From contig DBMN01000111.1 of the NCBI GenBank assembly GCA_002298965.1, positions 1 through 12,218 on the forward strand: a DNA stretch of 12,218 bases. The letters run 5' to 3'. Below are positions 1 through 5,903 of the stretch, one piece after another. The notes under the pieces were generated by a model, which saw nothing but the letters and a program-made list of their open reading frames with translations, was not told the origin of the DNA and ran no database searches. This stretch comes from Rhizobiales bacterium UBA697. Its GTDB lineage: Bacteria; Pseudomonadota; Alphaproteobacteria; Rhizobiales; Ancalomicrobiaceae. The number at the start of each line of letters is the position of its first letter. Position 1 is the stretch's first letter. Position numbers and translations under genes: made by a program.

Positions 1-33
1 GCCGGAGGGAGACCTCCGGCGCCCGTTTCGTTT
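1..33 (+). terminator. Terminator-like hairpin of an upstream gene
   Basis: Positions 1-8 (GCCGGAGG) and 13-20 (CCTCCGGC) form a perfect 8-bp GC stem with a GAGA tetraloop. A T-enriched but interrupted tail follows at 25-33. The shape fits a Rho-independent terminator for a gene left of the window. The weak U-tract and the missing upstream gene limit confidence. Confidence 0.55.
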
Positions 34-114
34 AGCAGGGGGCAACAACCTATTGGGATATTGCCGCAACTTAAGTTGGTGTTAGGCTCCTATTAGCTCG
101 CAATGGGGGTTCTG

Positions 115-948
115 ATGTACGAAGGGCTCACGTTCAATTTCAAAGGCAACCTGACCGATCAACATCTCATTTCCTTCGAGCGGCTAGGGAAGTCGCTTTC
201 GGGATTGGATCGCCTTACAAATTCTGGGCTTGTGTTTTTCGAACATGGCCGCTTACCAAAGCAACGAGAGCGTGCTCCTGTATATTTAGTCACGAAACCT
301 CCTGCTGTTGGCACTGTTGATCTTGTTGCATTCTTGGCAAATGTGCCCTTTATTCTTCCTATTGCAAAAGAAATAGTGACTACTGGAGGTTCGAATTTAC
401 TTGTTAATTTTATGGGATATGTCTTTTCTAAGTTTGGCGGAAGGAAGTCGGACGCGGAAATATATCTAAAATCGCTTGAGTCAATTCTTGAGAGCGATCG
501 CAATTTCAAATTGCAGTCCGACGCTCAGTGGCAAAGTACATTCCTCTCCCTCGTTGACAAAATGTTACCTAATGTCCGATCCGCAGTAACTCCGATCGGC
601 GAAGATGCTTCTGTTCTGGCTATTACGGATAGGGTGTCGGGTAAATCACTAATCATTGATGAGCCGATGGCTGACGCCATTCGTTCGGCCGATGACGTCG
701 AGATTTCTGACGAGTATCCTCTCGAAATTGCGGTGGATGGTGTGATTCACCATTCTAGACAATTAAAAGTCGCTCATCCGGATTTTGCTGATCGCTATGT
801 TACCGCGGAGATTAGGGATCCAATTTTTGAGATTGTTCCGAATGTCTATTCGGACGCGGCTGCTCAAAAGCGCAATATTCGAGTGCGTGTGCGTTCTATG
901 AAGAAAGCTGGCGAGCTGCAGAAGTTCTATATCATGGGACTTGCGTGA
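115..948 (+). CDS. AT-rich orphan gene, protein of unknown function
   Basis: A 277-residue protein that I do not recognise with confidence. An in-frame ATG at 103 would add four residues, but I chose 115 because a GGGGG Shine-Dalgarno-like run sits 5 bases upstream and the protein then begins MYEGLTF. It has no signal peptide. A hydrophobic stretch (residues about 68-103) includes FLANVPFILPIAKEIV and could be a buried helix or a membrane-associated segment; the rest is mixed alpha/beta with acidic patches. The architecture faintly recalls uncharacterised DUF7946-type proteins, but this is from memory only. Sampled lines are 30-50% GC against about 70% around it, and it uses TTA and ATA codons that its neighbours avoid, which suggests horizontal acquisition. 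It lies between a terminator-like hairpin and ruvC, and no clear promoter is visible. Confidence 0.7.
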   Translation: MYEGLTFNFKGNLTDQHLISFERLGKSLSGLDRLTNSGLVFFEHGRLPKQRERAPVYLVTKPPAVGTVDLVAFLANVPFILPIAKEIVTTGGSNLLVNFMGYVFSKFGGRKSDAEIYLKSLESILESDRNFKLQSDAQWQSTFLSLVDKMLPNVRSAVTPIGEDASVLAITDRVSGKSLIIDEPMADAIRSADDVEISDEYPLEIAVDGVIHHSRQLKVAHPDFADRYVTAEIRDPIFEIVPNVYSDAAAQKRNIRVRVRSMKKAGELQKFYIMGLA

Positions 949-961
949 CCTTGGCTCGATT

Positions 962-980
962 GGCTTCTTAAGCCTCCTTC
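962..980 (+). terminator. Weak hairpin after the orphan gene
   Basis: GGCTT at 962-966 pairs with AAGCC at 970-974 around a CTT loop, and a pyrimidine-rich stretch follows to about 990. A 5-bp stem without a true T-run is marginal. It may still end transcription of the orphan gene before the ruvC promoter. Confidence 0.25.
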
Positions 981-988
981 CTCCCCCT

Positions 989-1017
989 TTGCGAAACGAA
1001 CCGAGAACATGCTAGCG
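989..1017 (+). promoter_or_regulatory. Candidate ruvC promoter
   Basis: TTGCGA (989-994) and CTAGCG (1012-1017) are separated by 17 bases, which is ideal spacing for a housekeeping sigma factor and close to alphaproteobacterial -35/-10 elements. The -10 ends only 8 bases before the ruvC ATG. Transcription would then start at or one to two bases before the start codon, and there is no Shine-Dalgarno sequence there. Assigned by eye. Confidence 0.45.
994..1008 (+). promoter_or_regulatory. Degenerate LexA-like box upstream of ruvC
   Basis: The sequence reads AAAC, seven bases, then GAAC. This is 7 of 8 matches to the alphaproteobacterial SOS box GAAC-N7-GAAC. It lies between the candidate -35 and -10, where a repressor would block polymerase. 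One mismatch makes it a weak call. Confidence 0.25.
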
Positions 1018-1025
1018 TCGCGCGC

Positions 1026-1538
1026 ATGACATCGACCGTTCGAATCATCGGCATCGATCCCGGCCTCCAGCGCACCGGCTGGGGGGTGATCGACGTCGCG
1101 GGAAACCGCCTGTCCTTCGTCGCCTGCGGCACCATCACCTCGACCGCCAAGGACGAACTCGCCGGCCGGCTCGTCGAGTTGCACGACGGGCTCGCAGCGG
1201 TCGTCGCCGACCACGCGCCCGACGAGGCGGCGGTGGAGCACACGTTCGTCAACACCAACCCGACCTCGACGCTGAAGCTCGGTCAGGCGCGCGGCGTGGC
1301 GCTCCTGGTGCCGGCGAAGGCGGGGCTCTCGGTCGCCGAATACCAGCCGAACGCCGTCAAGAAGGCGATCGTCGGGGCGGGGCATGCCGACAAGGAGCAG
1401 GTCCAGCACATGGTCAGGATCCTGCTGCCCAAGGCGGTGTGGAAGGGGGCGGACGCGGCCGACGCGCTCGCCATCGCCATCTGCCACGCCCACCATCGCC
1501 AGACGCTGACGCGCGCCCTGCGCATTGCCGGGGCCTGA
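1026..1538 (+). CDS. ruvC: Holliday junction resolvase RuvC
   Basis: RuvC cuts Holliday junctions symmetrically as a dimer, using Mg2+, after RuvAB has moved them. The 170-residue protein has the family's usual length and RNase H-like fold. The four acidic catalytic residues are visible: D11 in the IGIDPGL motif, E71 in AVEHTF, and D143 and D146 in the helix GADAADALA. The start at 1026 puts IIGIDPGL at the expected distance from the N-terminus. No Shine-Dalgarno sequence precedes it and a -10-like CTAGCG lies 8 bases upstream, so the mRNA may be leaderless. It is followed 10 bp later by ruvA and is clearly co-transcribed with it. Codon use is typical of the GC-rich host, unlike the gene before it. 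Confidence 0.97.
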   Translation: MTSTVRIIGIDPGLQRTGWGVIDVAGNRLSFVACGTITSTAKDELAGRLVELHDGLAAVVADHAPDEAAVEHTFVNTNPTSTLKLGQARGVALLVPAKAGLSVAEYQPNAVKKAIVGAGHADKEQVQHMVRILLPKAVWKGADAADALAIAICHAHHRQTLTRALRIAGA

Positions 1539-1548
1539 GGAGAGATCG

Positions 1549-2169
1549 ATGATCGGCAAGCTCAAGGGCATCGTCGACGAATACGGCGACGACTTCGTCA
1601 TCCTCGACGTCAACGGCGTCGGCTACGTCTGCTTCTGCTCGAGCCGCACGCTGCAGAACCTGCCTTCGCCGGGCGAGGCGGCGGTCCTGTCGATCGAGAC
1701 GATCGTGCGCGAGGACATGATCCGGCTCTACGGCTTCGCCGATCTCGAGGAGCGCGAGTGGTTCCGCATCCTGACGACGGTGCAGGGGGTCGGCACCAAG
1801 GTGGCGCTGGCGATCCTGTCGGTGCTCAGGACGAGCGAACTGGCGTCTGCCATCGCGCTGAAGGACGTCACCGCGCTCTGCCGCGCCGCGGGCGTCGGCA
1901 AGAAGCTCGCCGAGCGCATCTGTCAGGAGCTGAAGGACAAGACGCCGGGCTTCGCCTCGGTCGATCCGGGCCTGGTGGCGCTCGCCGGCGGCATCGCCGA
2001 GAAGACGGCGCCGAAGCCGCTCGCCGACGCGGTCTCCGCGCTGGTCAATCTCGGCTATCCGCAGATCCGCGCGAGTGCCGCGGTGGCGGCCGCTGCCCGC
2101 AGCGCCGGCGAGGACGCCACGACCGAGACGTTGATCCGGCTGGGGCTCAAGGAACTGGCGCTGGCGTGA
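1549..2169 (+). CDS. ruvA: Holliday junction branch migration protein RuvA
   Basis: RuvA tetramers hold the four-way junction open and load RuvB motors on opposite arms. The 206-residue protein begins MIGKLKG, the family's usual N-terminus. The start at 1549 has a GAGGAG ribosome site 6 bases upstream; an in-frame codon at 1525 lies inside ruvC and is unlikely. Domain I (residues about 1-63) is the OB fold and carries E55-D56, the acidic pin residues. Two helix-hairpin-helix motifs follow, at 79-90 (QGVGTKVALAIL) and 113-124 (AAGVGKKLAERI). An acidic, alanine-rich linker leads to domain III (about 155-206), which binds RuvB. It follows ruvC by 10 bp. Unusually, ruvB does not come next: a palindromic repeat follows and ruvB is 5.2 kb away. 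Confidence 0.97.
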   Translation: MIGKLKGIVDEYGDDFVILDVNGVGYVCFCSSRTLQNLPSPGEAAVLSIETIVREDMIRLYGFADLEEREWFRILTTVQGVGTKVALAILSVLRTSELASAIALKDVTALCRAAGVGKKLAERICQELKDKTPGFASVDPGLVALAGGIAEKTAPKPLADAVSALVNLGYPQIRASAAVAAAARSAGEDATTETLIRLGLKELALA

Positions 2170-2209
2170 GGCCGAACGTTCGAAGTTCCAATCCTTTTCC
2201 CTGTTCGGC

Positions 2210-2324
2210 TTCACCCTGAGGTGCCCGACCGTGAGGCCGGGCCTCGAAGGGCGAAGCCACGACGGGCCGTGCCTCTCGGCCCTTCGCCCTTCGAGGCTCG
2301 CTTACGCTCGCACCTCAGGATGAA
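2210..2324. repeat. RIME-like palindromic intergenic element
   Basis: Three nested inverted repeats share one centre. The outer arms are 2210-2223 and 2311-2324 (13 of 14 match), the middle arms are 2241-2255 and 2283-2297 (15 of 15), and the inner arms are 2264-2269 and 2277-2282 (6 of 6, 7-base loop). The outer arm motif CCTGAGGTG and the middle arm CCTTCGAGGC are, from memory, hallmarks of the RIME-type mosaic repeats common between genes in Hyphomicrobiales. It can fold into a roughly 115-base stem and probably also ends ruvCA transcription or protects its 3' end. A separate 7-bp repeat (2171-2177 with 2203-2209) abuts its left edge. Confidence 0.75.
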
Positions 2325-2370
2325 GGGCCTCCGCAGCGGGCCCAAATAAGCGAGTTTTGTCTGCTCGACC

Positions 2371-2775
2371 TCAGGTCGGCGCCGGGATGACCACCAGTTC
2401 GCCGTTCCTCACCCCGCGTTCGGCTCGGATCGCCTCGGCGAAGGCGCGGACGGCGGCGACGTCGCCGGAGAGCGCGGCGATCTCCAGGATCTCGCCGCCG
2501 GGCAGCGGCTGTTGCAGGCGGGTGGCGCGGACGTCGGTGCGGTCGCGATAGGCGGCGGCGAGGCGCTTGGCGAGTTCGCGGGTCTCGGGGTCGAAGACGA
2601 AGGTCAGCGAGGCGACGCAGTCGCGGCTCTCGCCGAGCACCTCGATGCCGCGGGCGAGCCCGGCCCGCGACAGGTCGCGCACCGCCTCCGAACGGTTGGA
2701 ATAGCCGCGGGTGACCATGAAACGGTCGATCTCGCCCATCAGGTCGTCGTCGAAGGTCAGGGTCACGCGCTGCAC
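2371..2775 (-). CDS. nikR: NikR-like ribbon-helix-helix regulator lacking nickel ligands
   Basis: The protein aligns without gaps from about residue 54 onward to NikR, the nickel-dependent repressor with an N-terminal ribbon-helix-helix domain (about 1-45) and a C-terminal ACT-like domain (about 54-131). I chose the GTG at 2775: GGAG lies 7 bases upstream, it gives 134 residues (E. coli has 133) and it restores the family start MQRVT. Earlier in-frame starts at 2826 and 2871 would add a Pro/Arg-rich tail. The DNA-contact strand residues R3, T5 and T7 and the helix motif NRSEAVRD are kept. The four E. coli nickel ligands H76, H87, H89 and C95 correspond to R77, Q88, P90 and I96. It probably still binds DNA but not nickel at the classical site. 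It is the last gene of the draT-draG unit, the position of draB in Rhodospirillum rubrum, a comparison made from memory. Confidence 0.85.
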   Translation of the reverse strand: MQRVTLTFDDDLMGEIDRFMVTRGYSNRSEAVRDLSRAGLARGIEVLGESRDCVASLTFVFDPETRELAKRLAAAYRDRTDVRATRLQQPLPGGEILEIAALSGDVAAVRAFAEAIRAERGVRNGELVVIPAPT

Positions 2776-2895
2776 GTCGGATCTCCGCTGGCGGACGGGG
2801 CGACTCGGCCCGTCGGTCGGGCGCATGGTGGCGCCCTTCGGCGATTTCGTCGATGGCGGGGCGACCGTCACGTCGACGCGGGGCGCGCCGCCGTC

Positions 2896-3795
2896 TCAGG
2901 GCGGCGGCGGAGCGGACAGCGCCAGGAGCTTCGGCACCAGCGCGGCGATCTCGCTGCGGGCGCCGGCTTCCAGCGCCTTCAGCCAACGTTTCGGGATGAC
3001 GCTCGTGCCCCAGCGGGCACCCGCCAGCATGCCGGCGATGGCGCCGGTCGTATCGGCATCGTCGCCGCGGTTGACGGTGGCGACGATGCACGCCTCGAAC
3101 GACGCGGCGGTGAAGAAGGCGGCGAGCGCCGTCTTCATCGTGTCGACGATGTAGGCGGTCGCCGGGCCGTGGTAGCCGGTGAAGGCGAAGTTGGGATGAG
3201 CCGCGACGAGCGCATCGGCGCGGGCGCGGGCGGCGGCGACGTCGCCGGTCGCGACCAGGATCCGCACCATGTCGATCAGCGCCAGCGTGGCGGCGTCGGA
3301 GAGCGGGTGGTTGTGGGTGGCGTGGGCCTGGGCGATGCCCCAGGTGGCGGCGCGGCTCGCGTCGTCGAGATTGGCGAGCGCCACCGGCAGGCAGCGCATG
3401 GCGGCCCCGTTGCCGGCGTCACCTTCGGCGAAGGGACCTTCGACCGTGCCGGCGGTGATGTAGCGGCGGATGCCGCGCCGGCAGGTGTTGCCGACGTCCG
3501 GCGGCTTGGAGCGCAGCCAGGCGGCGAATTCCTCGCAGACGTCGATCGCCTCGAAGCCGCCGCGCCGGGTCAGCGAACGGGCGAGGCAGAGCGACATCTG
3601 GGTGTCGTCGGTGACGGCGCCGGCCTTGAGCTTCAGCCAGCCGCCGCCGACGATGTCGCGGTGGACGCCGTACTCCGCCGCGATCTCGCGCGCCGTCATG
3701 AACTCGACCGTGGCGCCGAGGGCGTCGCCGATCGCGAGCCCCAGGAATGCGGCATGGGCGCGGTCGGCGATCTCGGGGGAGAGCTGCGTGGTCAT
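2896..3795 (-). CDS. draG: ADP-ribosyl-[dinitrogenase reductase] hydrolase DraG
   Basis: DraG removes ADP-ribose from an arginine of the nitrogenase Fe protein and so reactivates nitrogen fixation; it acts in the cytosol and is sequestered at the membrane when ammonium is present. The 299-residue protein fits the ADP-ribosylglycohydrolase fold and aligns to R. rubrum DraG with an offset of three. The dimanganese ligands appear as T62-D63-D64 and D246, D248 and T249 in the motif NRGDDADTTGAIAG. E31, D100 (the proposed catalytic aspartate), H161 and Y215 are also in place. The start at 3795 has GAGGA upstream, overlapping the draT stop region, so the two are translationally linked 10 bp apart. 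The proline-rich C-terminus (APPPP) is an unremarkable tail. It forms a switch with draT. Confidence 0.93.
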   Translation of the reverse strand: MTTQLSPEIADRAHAAFLGLAIGDALGATVEFMTAREIAAEYGVHRDIVGGGWLKLKAGAVTDDTQMSLCLARSLTRRGGFEAIDVCEEFAAWLRSKPPDVGNTCRRGIRRYITAGTVEGPFAEGDAGNGAAMRCLPVALANLDDASRAATWGIAQAHATHNHPLSDAATLALIDMVRILVATGDVAAARARADALVAAHPNFAFTGYHGPATAYIVDTMKTALAAFFTAASFEACIVATVNRGDDADTTGAIAGMLAGARWGTSVIPKRWLKALEAGARSEIAALVPKLLALSAPPPP

Positions 3796-3805
3796 GGGGC
3801 GATCC

Positions 3806-4612
3806 TCACCACGAGGTCTCGACGGGATAATCCCCGCCGATCACCAGCCATTCACCTTCCCCCTTCAACGGGTGGTCGGCGATCAGGCCGGAGAAGAACA
3901 GGACCTTCTGCAGCGGCACGCGCGCGGTCAGGATGGTGTCGCCGAAGCAGCCGGCGGTGTCGCGATCGGCCGAGAAGGAGACGAGCGCGTTCATGCGGAC
4001 GACCGCATGGCGCTTGTCGATCTTCTGCAGCGCGACGTGTTCGCCGAAGTCGTTGACGCCGCGGTGGAGCGTCAGATGGCTGACGCCCGGTGCGACGAAG
4101 CGGTGGAGCGCCCACTGGCAGAACTCGTAGAGCAGGTCGAGCTGCGTCATGATCGAGTTCGAATGGAAGCGGCTCGACATCTTCTCCTCGACATAGGTCG
4201 TCCAGCGACCGGTGCCGATGCGGGTGATCGGGCCCTTGTGCCAGGTCGGGAAGATGCCGAATCGACTCTCGACCCAACCCTTCAGCACCGCGCCCTCGGG
4301 CCCGTTGGAATCGAAGCCCCAGCCGGCGACGAGGCGCAGCCAGGACGAGAGATAGCGCTTCGGCCCACTCTCGCCGCTCTCGCGCTGCTCGCGATCGATG
4401 GCGAACATCGCCCGCATGTAGGCGGAGAAGGCGCGGCCGGCCTCCTCGAGGTCCTCGGCGAGGTCGAGCATCTCGAACAGCGGACGGTTCATCTCGACGA
4501 CGCCGGCGACATGCACCGGGCGCGGCGCCTCGACGAAGGCGACGGTGCCGAGATAGTCCGTCGGCAGACCGACGAGATTGGTGGAATGTCCGATCGTCCG
4601 GTCCGTGTTCAT
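3806..4612 (-). CDS. draT: NAD(+)--dinitrogen-reductase ADP-D-ribosyltransferase DraT
   Basis: DraT transfers ADP-ribose from NAD+ to an arginine of the nitrogenase Fe protein and switches nitrogenase off in response to ammonium or energy loss, usually with PII help. The 268-residue length and overall sequence fit the DRAT family. Motifs resembling the ADP-ribosyltransferase R-S-E triad can be picked out: R184 in TLHRGVNDF, the serines in VSFSADRD (212-214), and E252-x-E254 in GEGEWLVIGG. The triad assignment is my inference. The start at 4612 has a G-rich ribosome site (GGGGGC) just upstream. It is the first gene of the unit draT-draG-NikR-like. No convincing sigma-54 -24/-12 promoter lies in the 106 bp before it. 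No nif gene is in the window. Confidence 0.93.
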   Translation of the reverse strand: MNTDRTIGHSTNLVGLPTDYLGTVAFVEAPRPVHVAGVVEMNRPLFEMLDLAEDLEEAGRAFSAYMRAMFAIDREQRESGESGPKRYLSSWLRLVAGWGFDSNGPEGAVLKGWVESRFGIFPTWHKGPITRIGTGRWTTYVEEKMSSRFHSNSIMTQLDLLYEFCQWALHRFVAPGVSHLTLHRGVNDFGEHVALQKIDKRHAVVRMNALVSFSADRDTAGCFGDTILTARVPLQKVLFFSGLIADHPLKGEGEWLVIGGDYPVETSW

Positions 4613-4673
4613 TCGCCCCCCTGATGGCCACAGGAGAGCACGGCCGATGACGCGGCGCCAGATCGGGGATGTT

Positions 4674-4700
4674 GCGATGCGGCGTTTCCCGCCGCATCGC
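4674..4700. terminator. Perfect hairpin between the VOC gene and draT
   Basis: GCGATGCGGCG (4674-4684) pairs perfectly with CGCCGCATCGC (4690-4700) around a 5-base loop. It lies downstream of the VOC gene and 62 bp upstream of draT, both on the minus strand. Neither strand has a real T-run after it, so it is a terminator-like or mRNA-processing element, not a textbook terminator. If it stops transcription, draT must have its own promoter between 4613 and 4673. Confidence 0.45.
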
Positions 4701-4718
4701 TTCGTCGAAGGATCGGTC

Positions 4719-5111
4719 TCAGTCCATCGACGGATGGAAGACGCGGATGCGATGGCCGTCGGGGTCGAGGGCGGTGAAGGTGCGGCCGAAGTCCATGGCG
4801 GTCGGGATCTGCGCGATGGTCAGGCCGCGCGCGGCCCAGTCGGCGTGCGTGGCGTCGACCGCGTCGTCGGAGGCGACCGCGACGGCGATCTCGCCGCCGC
4901 CGCCGAGGATCGAGGCCGAAGGCTGGACGCCGCCGACGCGCCACAGGCCGAGCGTCAGGCCGCCGCCGAGCGGCAGCATGGCGAAGGTGTCGGAGATCTC
5001 GATCGTCTCGCGCCCGAGGAGGTCGCACCAGAAGGCGGCGGACCGGCGGGCGTCGGAGACGTAGAGGATCAGCATGCCGGGAGTGATGGTGGTCTCGGTT
5101 TCGGTCTTCAT
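4719..5111 (-). CDS. VOC-family (glyoxalase/bleomycin-resistance fold) protein
   Basis: A 130-residue protein of the vicinal oxygen chelate superfamily. The two beta-alpha-beta-beta-beta modules run about 14-68 and 75-127. Typical signatures are the first helix ARRSAAFWCDLLG and the closing strand TALDPDGHRIRVF. The family includes glyoxalases, dioxygenases and drug-binding proteins, and the sequence does not reveal the substrate. The start at 5111 has a GAGGTGA ribosome site about 5 bases upstream; the frame is open further upstream, but that part runs across the operator and into the regulator gene and is not coding. An adjacent WYL regulator and an inverted repeat at 5154-5176 suggest that this gene is its target, a pairing common for small VOC proteins. 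Confidence 0.88.
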   Translation of the reverse strand: MKTETETTITPGMLILYVSDARRSAAFWCDLLGRETIEISDTFAMLPLGGGLTLGLWRVGGVQPSASILGGGGEIAVAVASDDAVDATHADWAARGLTIAQIPTAMDFGRTFTALDPDGHRIRVFHPSMD

Positions 5112-5153
5112 GGGGTCACCTCGTGTTGGAAGGATGAGCCACCATGCGACGGG

Positions 5154-5176
5154 CTGCCGACAGTTTCCGTCAGCAG
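5154..5176 (-). promoter_or_regulatory. Candidate operator of the WYL regulator
   Basis: On the minus strand CTGCTGACGG and CTGTCGGCAG are separated by AAA. The half-sites are inverted copies matching at 8 of 10 positions. The site lies 43-65 bp upstream of the VOC start and begins 10 bp past the end of the WYL regulator gene. Location, symmetry and size fit a dimeric helix-turn-helix regulator. Confidence 0.5.
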
Positions 5177-5185
5177 TATGCGCCG

Positions 5186-5878
5186 TCACGTCGGCGGGCC
5201 GATGCCCTCGGCGCGGCGCCATTCGGCGACGAGGGTGCGGCGGCGGCGGGGCGGACGCGCCTCCTCGATCGTCGCCGTCACCATGCGGTCGACGCGGAAA
5301 TGGCGGAAGGCGCCGCGCGTCTCGCACCAGGCGGCGAGCACCCGTGTCTCCTCCATGAAGCCGAGGGCGACCGGCCAGACGACGCGGCGGGTCTCGCGGC
5401 CCTCGGCGTCGCGATAGACGAGGGCGAGCTTCTTCTCTTCCCGTAGGGCGCGGCGCAGCTGGGCGAGGTCGACGACCTCCGGCGGGTGGAGCCGCTTGGT
5501 CGAGACGAGCAGCGACGGCTCGTCGAGCGCGGCGCGGCGGTCGGCTGGCAGGACGGCGGCGATCTTGGCGATGGCGTCGCGGGCGGCGAGCGCGAGGCGC
5601 GCGTCGGTCTGGGCGGCGACCCAGCGCGAACCGAGCATCAGCGCCTCGATCTCTTCGTCGCGGAACATCAGCGGCGGCAAGAGGAAGCCGGAGCGCAGCA
5701 CGTAGCCGACGCCGGCCTCGCCCTCGATGTCGGCGCCCTCGCCGACGAGTGTCGCCACGTCGCGATAGACGGTGCGCAGCGACACGCCGAGTTCGGCCGC
5801 CAGTTCCGCCCCCGTCACCGGGGTGCGGCGGCGACGCAGCGCCTGGACGAGGGCGAGGAGGCGGGCGGCGCGCGACAT
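5186..5878 (-). CDS. YafY-type HTH and WYL-domain transcriptional regulator
   Basis: A 230-residue DNA-binding regulator. The winged helix-turn-helix (HTH_11 type) spans about 1-60, with TGAELAAELGVSLRTVYRDV as the recognition region. A WYL domain, a ligand-sensing SH3-like fold, spans about 140-205 and ends in the conserved FRHFRVDRM. The namesake W-Y-L stretch is replaced by ETRVLAAW, as in many YafY-like members. I chose the ATG at 5878 because MSRAARLLALVQALR is the usual start; a GTG at 5890 would add four residues, and neither has a strong ribosome site. It begins 25 bp after the secreted-protein gene and may be co-transcribed with it. The operator candidate between it and the VOC gene suggests local control. 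The inducing ligand is unknown. Confidence 0.9.
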   Translation of the reverse strand: MSRAARLLALVQALRRRRTPVTGAELAAELGVSLRTVYRDVATLVGEGADIEGEAGVGYVLRSGFLLPPLMFRDEEIEALMLGSRWVAAQTDARLALAARDAIAKIAAVLPADRRAALDEPSLLVSTKRLHPPEVVDLAQLRRALREEKKLALVYRDAEGRETRRVVWPVALGFMEETRVLAAWCETRGAFRHFRVDRMVTATIEEARPPRRRRTLVAEWRRAEGIGPPT

Positions 5879-5903
5879 GGGTGGGCTCACGCCGTCCGGT
5901 CGA

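Noticed and set aside
998..1008. GAAC-N3-GAAC direct repeat before ruvC, and GTTC-N3-GTTC after ruvA (2178-2188)
   Set aside because: A 7-base period does not match any known LexA spacing, and the second copy lies downstream of a gene end. Probably chance.
2512..4056. A 514-codon plus-strand frame over the NikR-like gene, draG and part of draT
   Set aside because: It is a shadow of genes with intact motifs, and its composition (GADGGVGDRR-type) is that of a high-GC antisense frame.
4613..4718. Sigma-54 (-24/-12) promoter for draT
   Set aside because: Several GG dinucleotides exist, but none has GC at the required 10-base spacing with a TGGCAC/TTGC context.
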